Source: Limnospira platensis
Lineage (GTDB): Bacteria; Cyanobacteriota; Cyanobacteriia; Cyanobacteriales; Microcoleaceae
Direction: 5' to 3' (one strand)
Assembly: GCF_046480435.1 (NCBI RefSeq)
Contig: NZ_PKGC01000018.1
Length of the DNA: 64,000 nt
The translations under genes and the position numbers were made by a program. How positions within the stretch are numbered: the first letter of the stretch is position 1; each line of letters starts with the position of its first letter. A model generated the notes under the pieces. That model was not told the DNA's origin. It saw only the letters and a list, made by a program, of their open reading frames with translations, and did no database searches. Below are positions 17,880 to 27,100 of this stretch, one piece after another.

Positions 17880-18746
17880 GTGAAACTCGCAGTATATGGA
17901 AAAGGTGGAATTGGCAAATCAACAACCAGTTGCAATATTTCCGTGGCCCTAGCCAAACGGGGTAAAAAAGTCCTGCAAATTGGCTGCGATCCCAAACACG
18001 ACAGCACATTTACCCTCACAGGGTTCCTAATTCCTACTATTATTGATACCTTGCAGGAAAAAGACTATCACTATGAGGATATATGGCCCGAAGATGTCAT
18101 CTATAAAGGCTATGGCGGCGTTGATTGCGTAGAAGCAGGCGGTCCCCCGGCTGGTGCTGGTTGTGGTGGCTATGTGGTCGGAGAAACCGTTAAACTTCTC
18201 AAAGAACTAAATGCCTTTGATGAATACGATGTCATCCTGTTTGATGTTCTTGGGGACGTGGTTTGTGGTGGTTTCGCCGCCCCCCTCAATTATGCTGACT
18301 ATTGCATGATTGTCACCGATAATGGCTTTGATGCCTTATTTGCAGCTAATCGCATCTCCGCTTCTGTGCGGGAAAAATCTCGGACTCACCCCCTACGGTT
18401 AGCGGGTTTGATTGGGAACCGGACCTCTAAGCGCGATCTGATTGATAAATATGTCGAGTCGGTCCCTATGCCAGTTTTGGAAGTATTGCCGCTAATTGAA
18501 GATATCCGGGTATCTCGGGTTAAGGGGAAAACCCTGTTTGAGATGGCGGAAACTGACCCATCTCTAAGTTATGTCTGCGATTACTATCTTAATATTGCTG
18601 ATCAAATCCTGTCTCAGCCGGAGGGTGTAGTTCCCAAAGATGCGCCAGATAGGGAATTGTTCTCTCTTCTGTCTGATTTTTACCTCAATCCAACCAAGCC
18701 TTCTGTTCAAACTCAGGAAGATGAGCTAGACCTGATGATGGTTTAA
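17880..18746 (+). CDS. chlL: Light-independent protochlorophyllide reductase, iron-sulfur ATP-binding protein ChlL
   Basis: ChlL is the NifH-like homodimer that passes electrons from ferredoxin, with ATP hydrolysis, to the ChlN/ChlB component reducing protochlorophyllide in the dark. The P-loop GKGGIGKST is at residues 7-15, and the two Cys ligands of the bridging 4Fe-4S cluster are in AGAGCGGY (Cys95) and GDVVCGGFAAP (Cys129). With the GTG start at 17880 the protein has 288 residues, the normal size. That start has AGGAG 8 nt upstream and gives the family's MKLAVYGKGG beginning; an upstream TTG at 17850 is less likely. The DUF5331 gene and chlN follow on the same strand. Confidence 0.97.
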   Translation: MKLAVYGKGGIGKSTTSCNISVALAKRGKKVLQIGCDPKHDSTFTLTGFLIPTIIDTLQEKDYHYEDIWPEDVIYKGYGGVDCVEAGGPPAGAGCGGYVVGETVKLLKELNAFDEYDVILFDVLGDVVCGGFAAPLNYADYCMIVTDNGFDALFAANRISASVREKSRTHPLRLAGLIGNRTSKRDLIDKYVESVPMPVLEVLPLIEDIRVSRVKGKTLFEMAETDPSLSYVCDYYLNIADQILSQPEGVVPKDAPDRELFSLLSDFYLNPTKPSVQTQEDELDLMMV

Positions 18747-18781
18747 TAAGTCTAGCTACTCAGGATAAGGAATAAGAGGTT

Positions 18782-20044
18782 ATGGCTTTCTTCCAGGAGT
18801 TTACTACTACCCTGAAACAAAAGTGGTTAGACTACTATCAGGCTAATCGTGAATGGTTGGTTTTACAAATGGACATTAGTTCCATTGACACCCCGGATGG
18901 AGGTAGAAGGCCATCCTCAGCCATGATTTTGGGGACTATCAACGCCCTCGACCCAGAAGCGGCTCTGTTGATGTTCCCCTTTTCCAAACTTAATCCTGAT
19001 CCAGAAAAGTTGATTGAGGTTCTGGGTTTACATTTTGACCCAGAGCATGAGCTGGCCAGGATTTCTGGTTCTTTACCTGATCAGCCTCCGGTTGCTCAAG
19101 AACCTGTAAAGGCTGCGCCGGGATACCATCCTCCCCGAGAGCTAACACTTGAACCAGAGCCAGAGGAAGATTTAGGTCTCGGTGATGCTGAGGAAGAATT
19201 AGCTACCGATGACTTAGGTTTAGACCTCGGTGATGATGCTACCGATGACTTAGCTACCGATGACATGGATTTAGGTCTCGGTGATGATGCTACCGATGAC
19301 TTAGCTACCGATGACATGGATTTAGGTCTCGATGATGCTACCGATGACTTAGCTACCGATGACATGGATTTAGGTCTCGGTGATGATGCTACCGATGACT
19401 TAGCTACCGATGATATGGATTTAGGTCTCGGTGATGATGCTACCGATGACTTAGCCACCGACGACATGGATTTAGGTCTCGGTGATGATGCTACCGATGA
19501 CTTAGCTACCGATGACATGGATTTAGGTTTAGACCTAGATGATGCTGGGGATGACTTAGCCACCGATGACATGGATTTAGGTCTCGATGATGCTACCGAT
19601 GACTTAGCTACCGATGACATGGATTTAGGTTTAGACCTAGATGATGCTGGGGATGACTTAGCCACCGATGACATGGATTTAGGTTTAGACCTAGATGATG
19701 CTGGGGATGATCTAGCTACGGATGATTTAGATTTAGAGGAAAGTAATCCATTTAAAGATGATTCCTCAGATGATATCGGAGAGCTAGATCTTAGCCTAGA
19801 TGGAGATGATGATTTAGGAGACTTTGGTAGTTCCTCTGATGATGATTTAGATATAGGAGACTTGAATGATGACGACAGCGATTTAGGCGATTTAGGAGAC
19901 TTAGGAGACTTAGGAGATTTAGAGGAAATCAGTTTAGAAGAGCTAGGAGAGGTAACGACTGGAGATACAGATAAGTTTGATTTAGATCTGGACAGCCTGA
20001 CCGAATCAAATGATGATGATATCTCAATATCAGACTTTAAATAA
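18782..20044 (+). CDS. DUF5331 protein with acidic tandem repeat, between chlL and chlN
   Basis: This 420-residue protein starts with a conserved DUF5331 region (residues 1-105: FFQEFTTTLKQKWLDYYQAN, AMILGTINALDPEAALLMFP). It continues with a hyperacidic low-complexity domain. Residues about 138-315 are built from repeats of about 15-18 residues such as DDATDDLATDDMDLGLG, and the tail has DLGDLGDLGDLGDLEE. There is no membrane segment. From what I know of cyanobacterial genomes, DUF5331 genes sit between chlL and chlN, so a link to dark protochlorophyllide reduction is plausible, but no function is established. It starts 35 nt after chlL. The repeat number is likely to vary between strains. 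Confidence 0.85.
   Translation: MAFFQEFTTTLKQKWLDYYQANREWLVLQMDISSIDTPDGGRRPSSAMILGTINALDPEAALLMFPFSKLNPDPEKLIEVLGLHFDPEHELARISGSLPDQPPVAQEPVKAAPGYHPPRELTLEPEPEEDLGLGDAEEELATDDLGLDLGDDATDDLATDDMDLGLGDDATDDLATDDMDLGLDDATDDLATDDMDLGLGDDATDDLATDDMDLGLGDDATDDLATDDMDLGLGDDATDDLATDDMDLGLDLDDAGDDLATDDMDLGLDDATDDLATDDMDLGLDLDDAGDDLATDDMDLGLDLDDAGDDLATDDLDLEESNPFKDDSSDDIGELDLSLDGDDDLGDFGSSSDDDLDIGDLNDDDSDLGDLGDLGDLGDLEEISLEELGEVTTGDTDKFDLDLDSLTESNDDDISISDFK
19195..19735 (+). repeat. Coding tandem repeats in the DUF5331 gene
   Basis: About ten near-identical units of 45-54 bp, containing GCTACCGATGACTTAGCTAC and GACATGGATTTAGG, lie in frame. Variants encode DDATDDLATDDMDLGLG, DLDDAGDDLATDDMDLG or a version lacking one Gly-Asp pair. 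Very low divergence between units points to recent slippage or recombination. Confidence 0.9.
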
Positions 20045-20221
20045 GTCAATCATTCCTTAACATCTAACAGGCTGGTGTACTCATTATGATTTTGGAAGTT
20101 AGTAGCCAAAGTCAACCGTTGATCATGTCTAAATTTCTGCCAGGTTGTCATCTCATAAATAGCTGGGTGTCAACAGCTTAAAAAGTGACACTAAAACTGG
20201 CTTAATTATAAGGAGAAATAT

Positions 20222-21625
20222 ATGACTGTTGCTCAACCTGAAGCACTTACCTTTGAATGTGAAACTGGTAATTATCACACTTTTTGTCCGATTAGTTGTG
20301 TGGCGTGGTTGTACCAGAAAATTGAAGATAGTTTCTTTTTAGTAATTGGTACAAAAACCTGCGGCTATTTCTTACAAAATGCGATGGGGGTGATGATTTT
20401 TGCAGAACCTCGTTATGCAATGGCTGAGTTAGAAGAGGGTGATATTTCGGCTCAACTTAATGATTATGATGAATTAAAACGACTGTGTTTGCAAATTAAA
20501 CGCGATCGCAATCCTAGTGTAATTGTATGGATCGGAACCTGTACTACTGAAATCATTAAAATGGATTTGGAGGGGTTGGCTCCTAAATTAGAGGGTGAAA
20601 TTGGAATTCCTATTGTGGTGGCGAGAGCAAATGGTTTAGATTATGCTTTTACCCAGGGAGAAGATACGGTTCTAGCGGCGATGGCTAATCGCTGTCCGAA
20701 AGAACCTGAAAAAGATGCGACTACGGCGACTTCAGGCGATCGCAATGCGATTCAGAAATTGCTGAGTTTTGGTAAAAAAAATGAGGATGTCACTAAGGAA
20801 GAGTCAGAATATGTAGACCATCCCCCGTTAGTGTTATTTGGTTCCCTCCCAGACCCGGTAGTAACTAATCTGAGTTTGGAGTTGAAAAAACAGGGGATTA
20901 AGGTATCTGGATGGCTTCCAGCGAAGCGTTATACGGAACTTCCGGTTTTAGAAGAGGGTTATTATGTATCGGGGGTAAATCCGTTTCTCTCGCGCACCGC
21001 AACTACTTTAATGCGTCGTCGTAAGTGTAAACTGATTGGCGCACCGTTCCCCATTGGACCTGATGGAACACGAGCTTGGATTGAAAAAATTTGCTCTGTA
21101 TTCGGTATTGAACCCCAGGGATTAGATGAACGAGAAGCTCAAATTTGGGCGAATTTAGAGGATTATCTTGAGTTAATCCGGGGTAAGTCGGTGTTCTTTA
21201 TGGGGGATAATTTGTTAGAAATTTCCCTAGCACGTTTCTTGATTCGCTGTGGGATGACTTGCGCGGAAATTGGCATTCCTTATATGGATAAGCGCTACCA
21301 AAAGGCGGAGTTAGACTTACTGGAAAAAACTTGTCATGAAATGGGGGTTCCGGCTCCGAAAATTATGGAAAAGCCGGATAATTATAATCAGATTCAACGG
21401 ATTTATGAACTTCAGCCGGATCTGGTAATTACGGGTATGGCTCATGCGAATCCTTTGGAGGCGCGGGGTATTAATACTAAGTGGTCGGTTGAGTTTACTT
21501 TTGCTCAAATTCATGGGTTTACTAATGCTCGTGATATTCTGGAGTTGGTGACTCGTCCCCTCCGTCGTAACCATAACCTGAAAGATTTGGGTTGGAGTAA
21601 TTTGGTGAAGGAGGCTAAGGTTTAA
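20222..21625 (+). CDS. chlN: Light-independent protochlorophyllide reductase subunit N (ChlN)
   Basis: ChlN pairs with ChlB as the NifDK-like catalytic component binding protochlorophyllide. The 467-residue length is typical. N-terminal Cys residues at ECETGNYHTFCPISCVAWLYQ and TKTCGYFLQNAMGV are the ligands of the NB cluster, and CTTEIIKMDLEG and VSGVNPFLSRTATTLMRRRK are family signatures. RBS AAGGAG lies at 20211-20216, 5 nt before the ATG. It is separated from the DUF5331 gene by 177 nt, so it may have its own promoter as well as readthrough. chlB is not in this window. Confidence 0.97.
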   Translation: MTVAQPEALTFECETGNYHTFCPISCVAWLYQKIEDSFFLVIGTKTCGYFLQNAMGVMIFAEPRYAMAELEEGDISAQLNDYDELKRLCLQIKRDRNPSVIVWIGTCTTEIIKMDLEGLAPKLEGEIGIPIVVARANGLDYAFTQGEDTVLAAMANRCPKEPEKDATTATSGDRNAIQKLLSFGKKNEDVTKEESEYVDHPPLVLFGSLPDPVVTNLSLELKKQGIKVSGWLPAKRYTELPVLEEGYYVSGVNPFLSRTATTLMRRRKCKLIGAPFPIGPDGTRAWIEKICSVFGIEPQGLDEREAQIWANLEDYLELIRGKSVFFMGDNLLEISLARFLIRCGMTCAEIGIPYMDKRYQKAELDLLEKTCHEMGVPAPKIMEKPDNYNQIQRIYELQPDLVITGMAHANPLEARGINTKWSVEFTFAQIHGFTNARDILELVTRPLRRNHNLKDLGWSNLVKEAKV

Positions 21626-21647
21626 TCAATTACTGTTGATGGAAAGG

Positions 21648-21674
21648 AGAGCGATCGCTTTAGGTCGCTCTTTT
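21648..21674 (+). terminator. Rho-independent terminator after chlN
   Basis: GAGCGA (21649-21654) pairs with TCGCTC (21665-21670) and is followed by TTTT. It lies 23 nt after the chlN stop. The stem overlaps a GCGATCGC HIP1 site, so this could be partly coincidental. Confidence 0.55.
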
Positions 21675-21713
21675 CGCGTTTGATTAGGATTTTCGATACA
21701 TTGTCCAGCAGAT

Positions 21714-22637
21714 ATGACTATGAACACAATCGTTAATTATCATGTTATTGACCCTAAGAATATTGGGGATTTGTTCTCGTCCCCAGTCAATTATTTTCAG
21801 TTTCCGGGTTATGAAGTTATCAAGCGAGATATTCGGACTCTGGATAATTCCCCGCCACTAGAAGACGCGGAAACTCTATTGAATCATCATGCGATCGTTG
21901 GTGGTGGTGGGTTAATGTTTGACCGCTTTTTGCCGAATTTTCAACGTTTACAAGCTGGTACAAATGGCAATAGTTTGATTTTATGGGGAGCCGGACAGCA
22001 GGTTTATCAACTGAAAAATTCCGGTTTAACAGATGGTTCACACTCACCCTATAATAACAATATTTTTGACTATACCCCTTATTTAAAAGATTTTAATTGT
22101 ATTGGAATTAGGGACTATAATCAAGGTTATGATTGAGTTCCCTGCGTGAGCTGCATGGATGGATTTTTTGATAAGGAATACTCTATTCAGCAGGAATTTG
22201 TAGTATTTTCGCATAAAAAATTTCAACTTAAAATTGATTCATTTCCTCGGATGACTAATGAAGGTAACAACTTTGAGGAAATTATTAGTTTTTTGGCTTC
22301 AGGGGAAACTATTTTAACCAGTTCTTTCCACGGAGCCTATTGGGGAACACTGCTGGGACGAAAGGTTTTAGCTTTCCCATTTACCAGTAAATTTTTGACC
22401 CTAAAACATCCAGTTGCTATGTATCCAGGGATTCATTGGAAACAACCAAAACGGGAGATAAAAATATTGGGAAAAACTCTATATCAGCGATTTGATGAAA
22501 GTAAATTTTTGTGCAGTACGGATAATTGGCGATCGCATCTTAAACACTGCCAATCTTATCCGGAAAGTTTACAAGAATGTCGCGATCGCAATAATTGGTT
22601 TTATCAGCAAGTCATGAATCACCTAAGTACAGTATAA
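21714..22637 (+). pseudogene. Polysaccharide pyruvyl transferase family protein, interrupted by in-frame TGA
   Basis: One frame runs from ATG 21714 to TAA 22637 with a single stop, TGA at 22134-22136. Around it the protein reads GIRDYNQGYD-stop-VPCVSCMDGFF. Relatives of this family generally have Trp before V-P-C-x-S, so TGG to TGA is the simplest explanation. Family marks are HAIVGGGGLMFDRFLPNFQR (glycine-rich nucleotide-binding part), LILWGAGQQVY and TSSFHGAYWGTLLGRKVLAF. The family transfers pyruvyl groups or related units to surface polysaccharides. Without the stop the protein would have 307 residues. Either a recent pseudogene or a sequencing error. Confidence 0.8.
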
Positions 22638-22674
22638 TCTAAATTCATGCAATTTTGACCTTTGGCCCAAAGTT

Positions 22675-24186
22675 ATGCACTCCGACTACCTAAAACGAAT
22701 CCTCACCGCCCGGGTCTATGATGTCGCCCAGGAAACCCCCCTAGAATTAGCTCCTAGACTATCCGAAAGGTTAAATAATCAAGTCCTCCTCAAGCGAGAA
22801 GATATGCAGTCTGTGTTCTCATTTAAACTGCGGGGAGCCTATAATAAAATAGCCCAATTAACCCCGGAAAGCCTCGCCCAGGGAGTAATAGCCGCCTCAG
22901 CGGGAAATCACGCCCAGGGGGTAGCTTTGGGAGCAAGTCGCCTAGGAAGTCGGGCAATTATTGTTATGCCAACTACTACCCCAGATGTGAAAGTACAGGC
23001 GGTTAAAGCTAGAGGCGGGGAGGTAGTTTTATATGGAGAAACCTTTGATGATGCCTATGCTTACGCGCGCCAATTAGAAGTCGAAAAAAACCTAACTTTT
23101 ATTCATCCCTTCGATGACCCAGACGTGATTGCTGGACAGGGAACTATTGCCATGGAAATATTAAGGCAATATCAAAAGCCTATTGATGCTATCTTTGTGG
23201 CTATAGGAGGCGGCGGTTTGATTTCTGGTATTGCGGCTTATGTGAAACGACTGCGACCAGAAATTAAAATTATTGGGGTGGAACCTGTGGATGCTGATGC
23301 GATGTCTCAATCTTTGAAAGCTGGACATAGGGTAAAATTATCCGAGGTGGGATTATTTGCTGATGGGGTGGCGGTGCGACAGGTGGGAGAGGAGACTTTT
23401 CGCCTCTGTCAAACTTATGTAGATGATATTATTTTAGTGGGAACTGATGATATTTGTGCCGGGATTAAGGATGTGTTTGAGGATACTAGATCAATTTTAG
23501 AGCCCGCTGGTGCATTAGCGATCGCCGGAATGAAAGCCTATGTGGAAAGGGAGAAGCTCAATAATTGTACTTTAATTGCTGTAGCCTGTGGCGCAAATAT
23601 GAACTTTGACCGTCTGCAATTTGTCGCAGAAAGAGCCGAATTTGGAGAACGACGCGAGGCGATTTTTGCCGTGACAATTCCTGAACAACCGGGAAGTTTA
23701 CGCAAGTTTTGTAACTGCTTAGGAAAACGTAATCTCACCGAATTTAACTATCGCATTGCGGACGAAAAAGAAGCCCATATTTTTGTCGGTGTTCAAATTA
23801 AAGGCCGGGAAGATGCCCAAAAGTTAACAGAAAACTTTGCCGAACATGATTTAATTGCCATCGATTTAACAGATGATGAATTAACTAAAATGCACTTGCG
23901 CCACATGGTAGGCGGTCGTTCTCCTCTGGCTCATGATGAGTTATTATATCGTTTCGAGTTTCCCGAACGTCCGGGTGCATTAATGAAGTTTGTCGAGTCT
24001 ATGAGTCACACTTGGAATATTAGTTTATTTCACTATCGCAACAATGGCTCAGACTACGGCCGTATTGTGGTTGGAATGCAAGTTCCCCCCCAGGAAATGC
24101 AGAAATGGCAAGAGTTTTTAGACACCCTAGGATATCGCTATTGGGATGAAAATAAAAATCCTGCCTATAAATTGTTTTTAGGTTAA
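22675..24186 (+). CDS. ilvA: Threonine ammonia-lyase, biosynthetic (IlvA)
   Basis: This PLP enzyme converts L-threonine to 2-oxobutanoate and ammonia, the first committed step of isoleucine synthesis. The PLP lysine is Lys51 in SFKLRGAYNK, and the phosphate-binding loop is VAIGGGGLISGIAAY (about residues 175-189). After about residue 325 come two ACT-like regulatory domains (FAVTIPEQPGSLRKFCNCLG and RFEFPERPGALMKFVESM), the arrangement of the isoleucine-inhibited biosynthetic form. At 503 residues it is full length. Its stop overlaps by 4 nt the stop of the convergent hybrid kinase gene. Confidence 0.96.
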   Translation: MHSDYLKRILTARVYDVAQETPLELAPRLSERLNNQVLLKREDMQSVFSFKLRGAYNKIAQLTPESLAQGVIAASAGNHAQGVALGASRLGSRAIIVMPTTTPDVKVQAVKARGGEVVLYGETFDDAYAYARQLEVEKNLTFIHPFDDPDVIAGQGTIAMEILRQYQKPIDAIFVAIGGGGLISGIAAYVKRLRPEIKIIGVEPVDADAMSQSLKAGHRVKLSEVGLFADGVAVRQVGEETFRLCQTYVDDIILVGTDDICAGIKDVFEDTRSILEPAGALAIAGMKAYVEREKLNNCTLIAVACGANMNFDRLQFVAERAEFGERREAIFAVTIPEQPGSLRKFCNCLGKRNLTEFNYRIADEKEAHIFVGVQIKGREDAQKLTENFAEHDLIAIDLTDDELTKMHLRHMVGGRSPLAHDELLYRFEFPERPGALMKFVESMSHTWNISLFHYRNNGSDYGRIVVGMQVPPQEMQKWQEFLDTLGYRYWDENKNPAYKLFLG

Positions 24187-27100
24187 TGATAATTTTCCAT
24201 GATTAACTGTTCAGGAATTTCGGCAAATTTAGCGACAGTTTTGGGAATGTTATCCCAATCAAAATCCTGAAGTTGCTGTTTGAGGGTTGCCACATAATCG
24301 AGTAAAACTGTCGATTGGTGTTCTTGTCCTAACATCTCTAAATTTTGAATAAACTGCTTAATTTCTCGGGAAACTAAAGTTTCTCGTAAATGGGGTAAAG
24401 TCACTTCTACTTCCTGACGCAATTTAGCGGCTAATTCGGGTAATCTCACGGGTTTTAATGAGACTTTATCCGATGGCTGTTTATCTGTGGGTTCGGTGAA
24501 TTGAGTAGAATTTAGGAACTTCTTGAGTTCAGCTACAATTTGTGATTTAGTCACCGGTTTTGATAAAAAACCATTGCACAATTGCTGTAAATCTTGTTCA
24601 TGGCGCTGTTGGGGAGATGCTGTTAATAGGACAATGGGAATATGGCTAGTTAGTTCGTTGTGTTTGAGAAACTGGGTGGCTTCTCGTCCATCCATACGAG
24701 GCATCCGTAAGTCCATAAAAATAATATCTGGCTGATAAATTTGGGCTAACCTAATGGCTTCTTCTCCATCTTTGGCGGTGATGATTGTATGATATGTATT
24801 GGCGAAATATTCGGCTAGTAAATCCAGATTAGAACGGACATCATCAGCCACTAAAATACTAGCAGTTTGAAATTGTTTTAAATTCTCGTCAAGGGCTATT
24901 AGAGGCGATAATATTGTGGTTTCTGTGGCTATTTTGACATCAGGGAAATCAAAGGTAAATGTGCTTCCTTGGTTGATTTGGCTTTCCAGATGAATTGAAC
25001 CACCTAGGAGATGGACTAACCTTTCTGTAATAGTTAAACCTAAACCTGTCCCTCCGTATTTGCGGTTACTTTGACCTTCGCTTTGGGTAAATGAGTCAAA
25101 AATCTTCTGTTGGTCTTCGGGAGAAATACCAATACCTGTATCAGTAATGGCAATTTTGAGGTTAATAGAATTATAGGGATGATTTGGTTTGAGTTGTGAA
25201 CAAGAAGCCATAATTTTAACTGACCCAAATTCTGTAAATTTGATTGAGTTTCCTACAATATTAAATAGAATTTGTCGCAGCCGGACTTCATCCATGATAA
25301 TACTGTAGGGTATTTCTGGGGCTATATAAACTTGTAGTTCAATATTTTTTTCCTTGGCTTTTTGTTCAAAAATATGCTCGATTTCATTAATGATGGTGCG
25401 GATATTAACGGGTTCATAGTGTAATTGTAATTTCCCGGCTTCGATTTTGGAGAGGTCTAAAATGTCATTGATTAATGCTAACAAAGTGCGACCACTAGAG
25501 GCGATCGCCTTAATATAAGAACTAGCTTGAGGGTCGGTAATTGTTGATTGTAATAAATCCGCAAAGCCTAAAACTGCATTCATGGGTGTCCGAATTTCAT
25601 GGCTCATATTAGCCAAAAATTCGCTTTTCGCGCGGTTGGCGGCTTTGGCTTCCTCCGTCATCTTTTTAAGTCTAATATTTTTATAGGTTAATTCTTGGCG
25701 TTGCTCTTTTTCTTGGGAGAGTAGTTGTGCGTGAGCGATCGCAATTCCTAATTGGCGTGCTATCGCTTCTATAAGTTCCATTTCATCAACAGTCCAGACT
25801 CGCTTATGGTCGCATTGATGCAGGCTAATAATACCATTAGGTTGACCATGATAGAAAGTGGCGATCGCCAACATGGATTTCAGATTTTCTGACTCTTCAA
25901 AATATTCATGGGTCTGCAAAAAAGGAGAAGCCATATTCAGTTCTGATAGCTTAATTAAGCAATCATTTTTATGGCATGAAATCGCCCTATTTTGCTCCAC
26001 TATGTACTCTATATAAGGGTCATTATCAAAGGCTACCGCCTCCTTTAAATCCCCAAGTAAATGACATGGATGCTGAGAATATTTAGCTACTAAAGCCCCA
26101 TGGGGCAAAGGATATTTTTGGTAAGTATGAATTAGACAGCAGTTGACTTTAAAGGCTTTACCAATTTGTTCCACTGCCGTTGTGAAAATTTCTTGAACAT
26201 CTAAACTCTGACGAATTTTCTCAGTAATTCTCTGGATGATTAGGGTTTTTTGTAGTTGATTTTGTAGAGCATTTTCGATGTTTTTACGATGAGTTATATC
26301 TTCAGCAATACCAGTATATCGATAAATGTTTCCCTGTTTATCTCGCACTGGAAAAGCACGAGACTCAATCCAACGAATTGAGCCATCTGGTCTAACAATT
26401 CGGTAAGTTTCATTAAAAGCAATACCTTGACTAATTTGCTTATTTAAAGCCTCAGTCATAGCGTTACGGTCTTCTGGATGAACACACATTAACCATAAAC
26501 TAGGATTTTTATATAAACTATCTCGACTTTGTTGCCAAATTTGCTCATAAGCGGGAGACACATAAAGCATTTCTCCAATAGCGCTATTAATAAAGAAAAC
26601 TTGATGGATATTTTCGGCTAACTGACGAAACTTTTCTTCACTCTCTTTTAAAGCCAGTTCAGTTTTTTTGCGTTCACGCAGTGCAGCTTGCTGTTCGCTA
26701 ATATCCGTGTGAGTTCCAATTACCCGCAGCGGTTTTCCGTCGGGACTGCGATACATCACCCGACCCCGATCAAGAATCCATTGATAACTACCATCTTTGC
26801 ACTGAATACGATGTTCACTAATATATTGCTCTGTTTCATCATTTAGGTGTTTATTTAATGCCTCGAATACTTGCGGTTTATCATCGGGATGTATTCGTTT
26901 TTCCCACTCCTCAACATTATCGCTAATTTCCTCATCCCTAAAGCCGAGAAGTTGTTTCCAACGTCGAGAAAAATAAACCTGATTGGTTTGAGCATTCCAA
27001 TCCCAAACTCCATCACCATTTCCTTCTAAAGCAAATTGCCAACGTTGTTCACTCTCTTGTAAAGCAATTTCCGCTTTTTTGCGGTCTGTAATATCCCTAG

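Noticed and set aside
19096..20049. Long minus-strand open frame rich in Ser, Lys and Pro
   Set aside because: It is the antisense of the low-complexity repeats of the DUF5331 gene; periodic sequence keeps several frames open.
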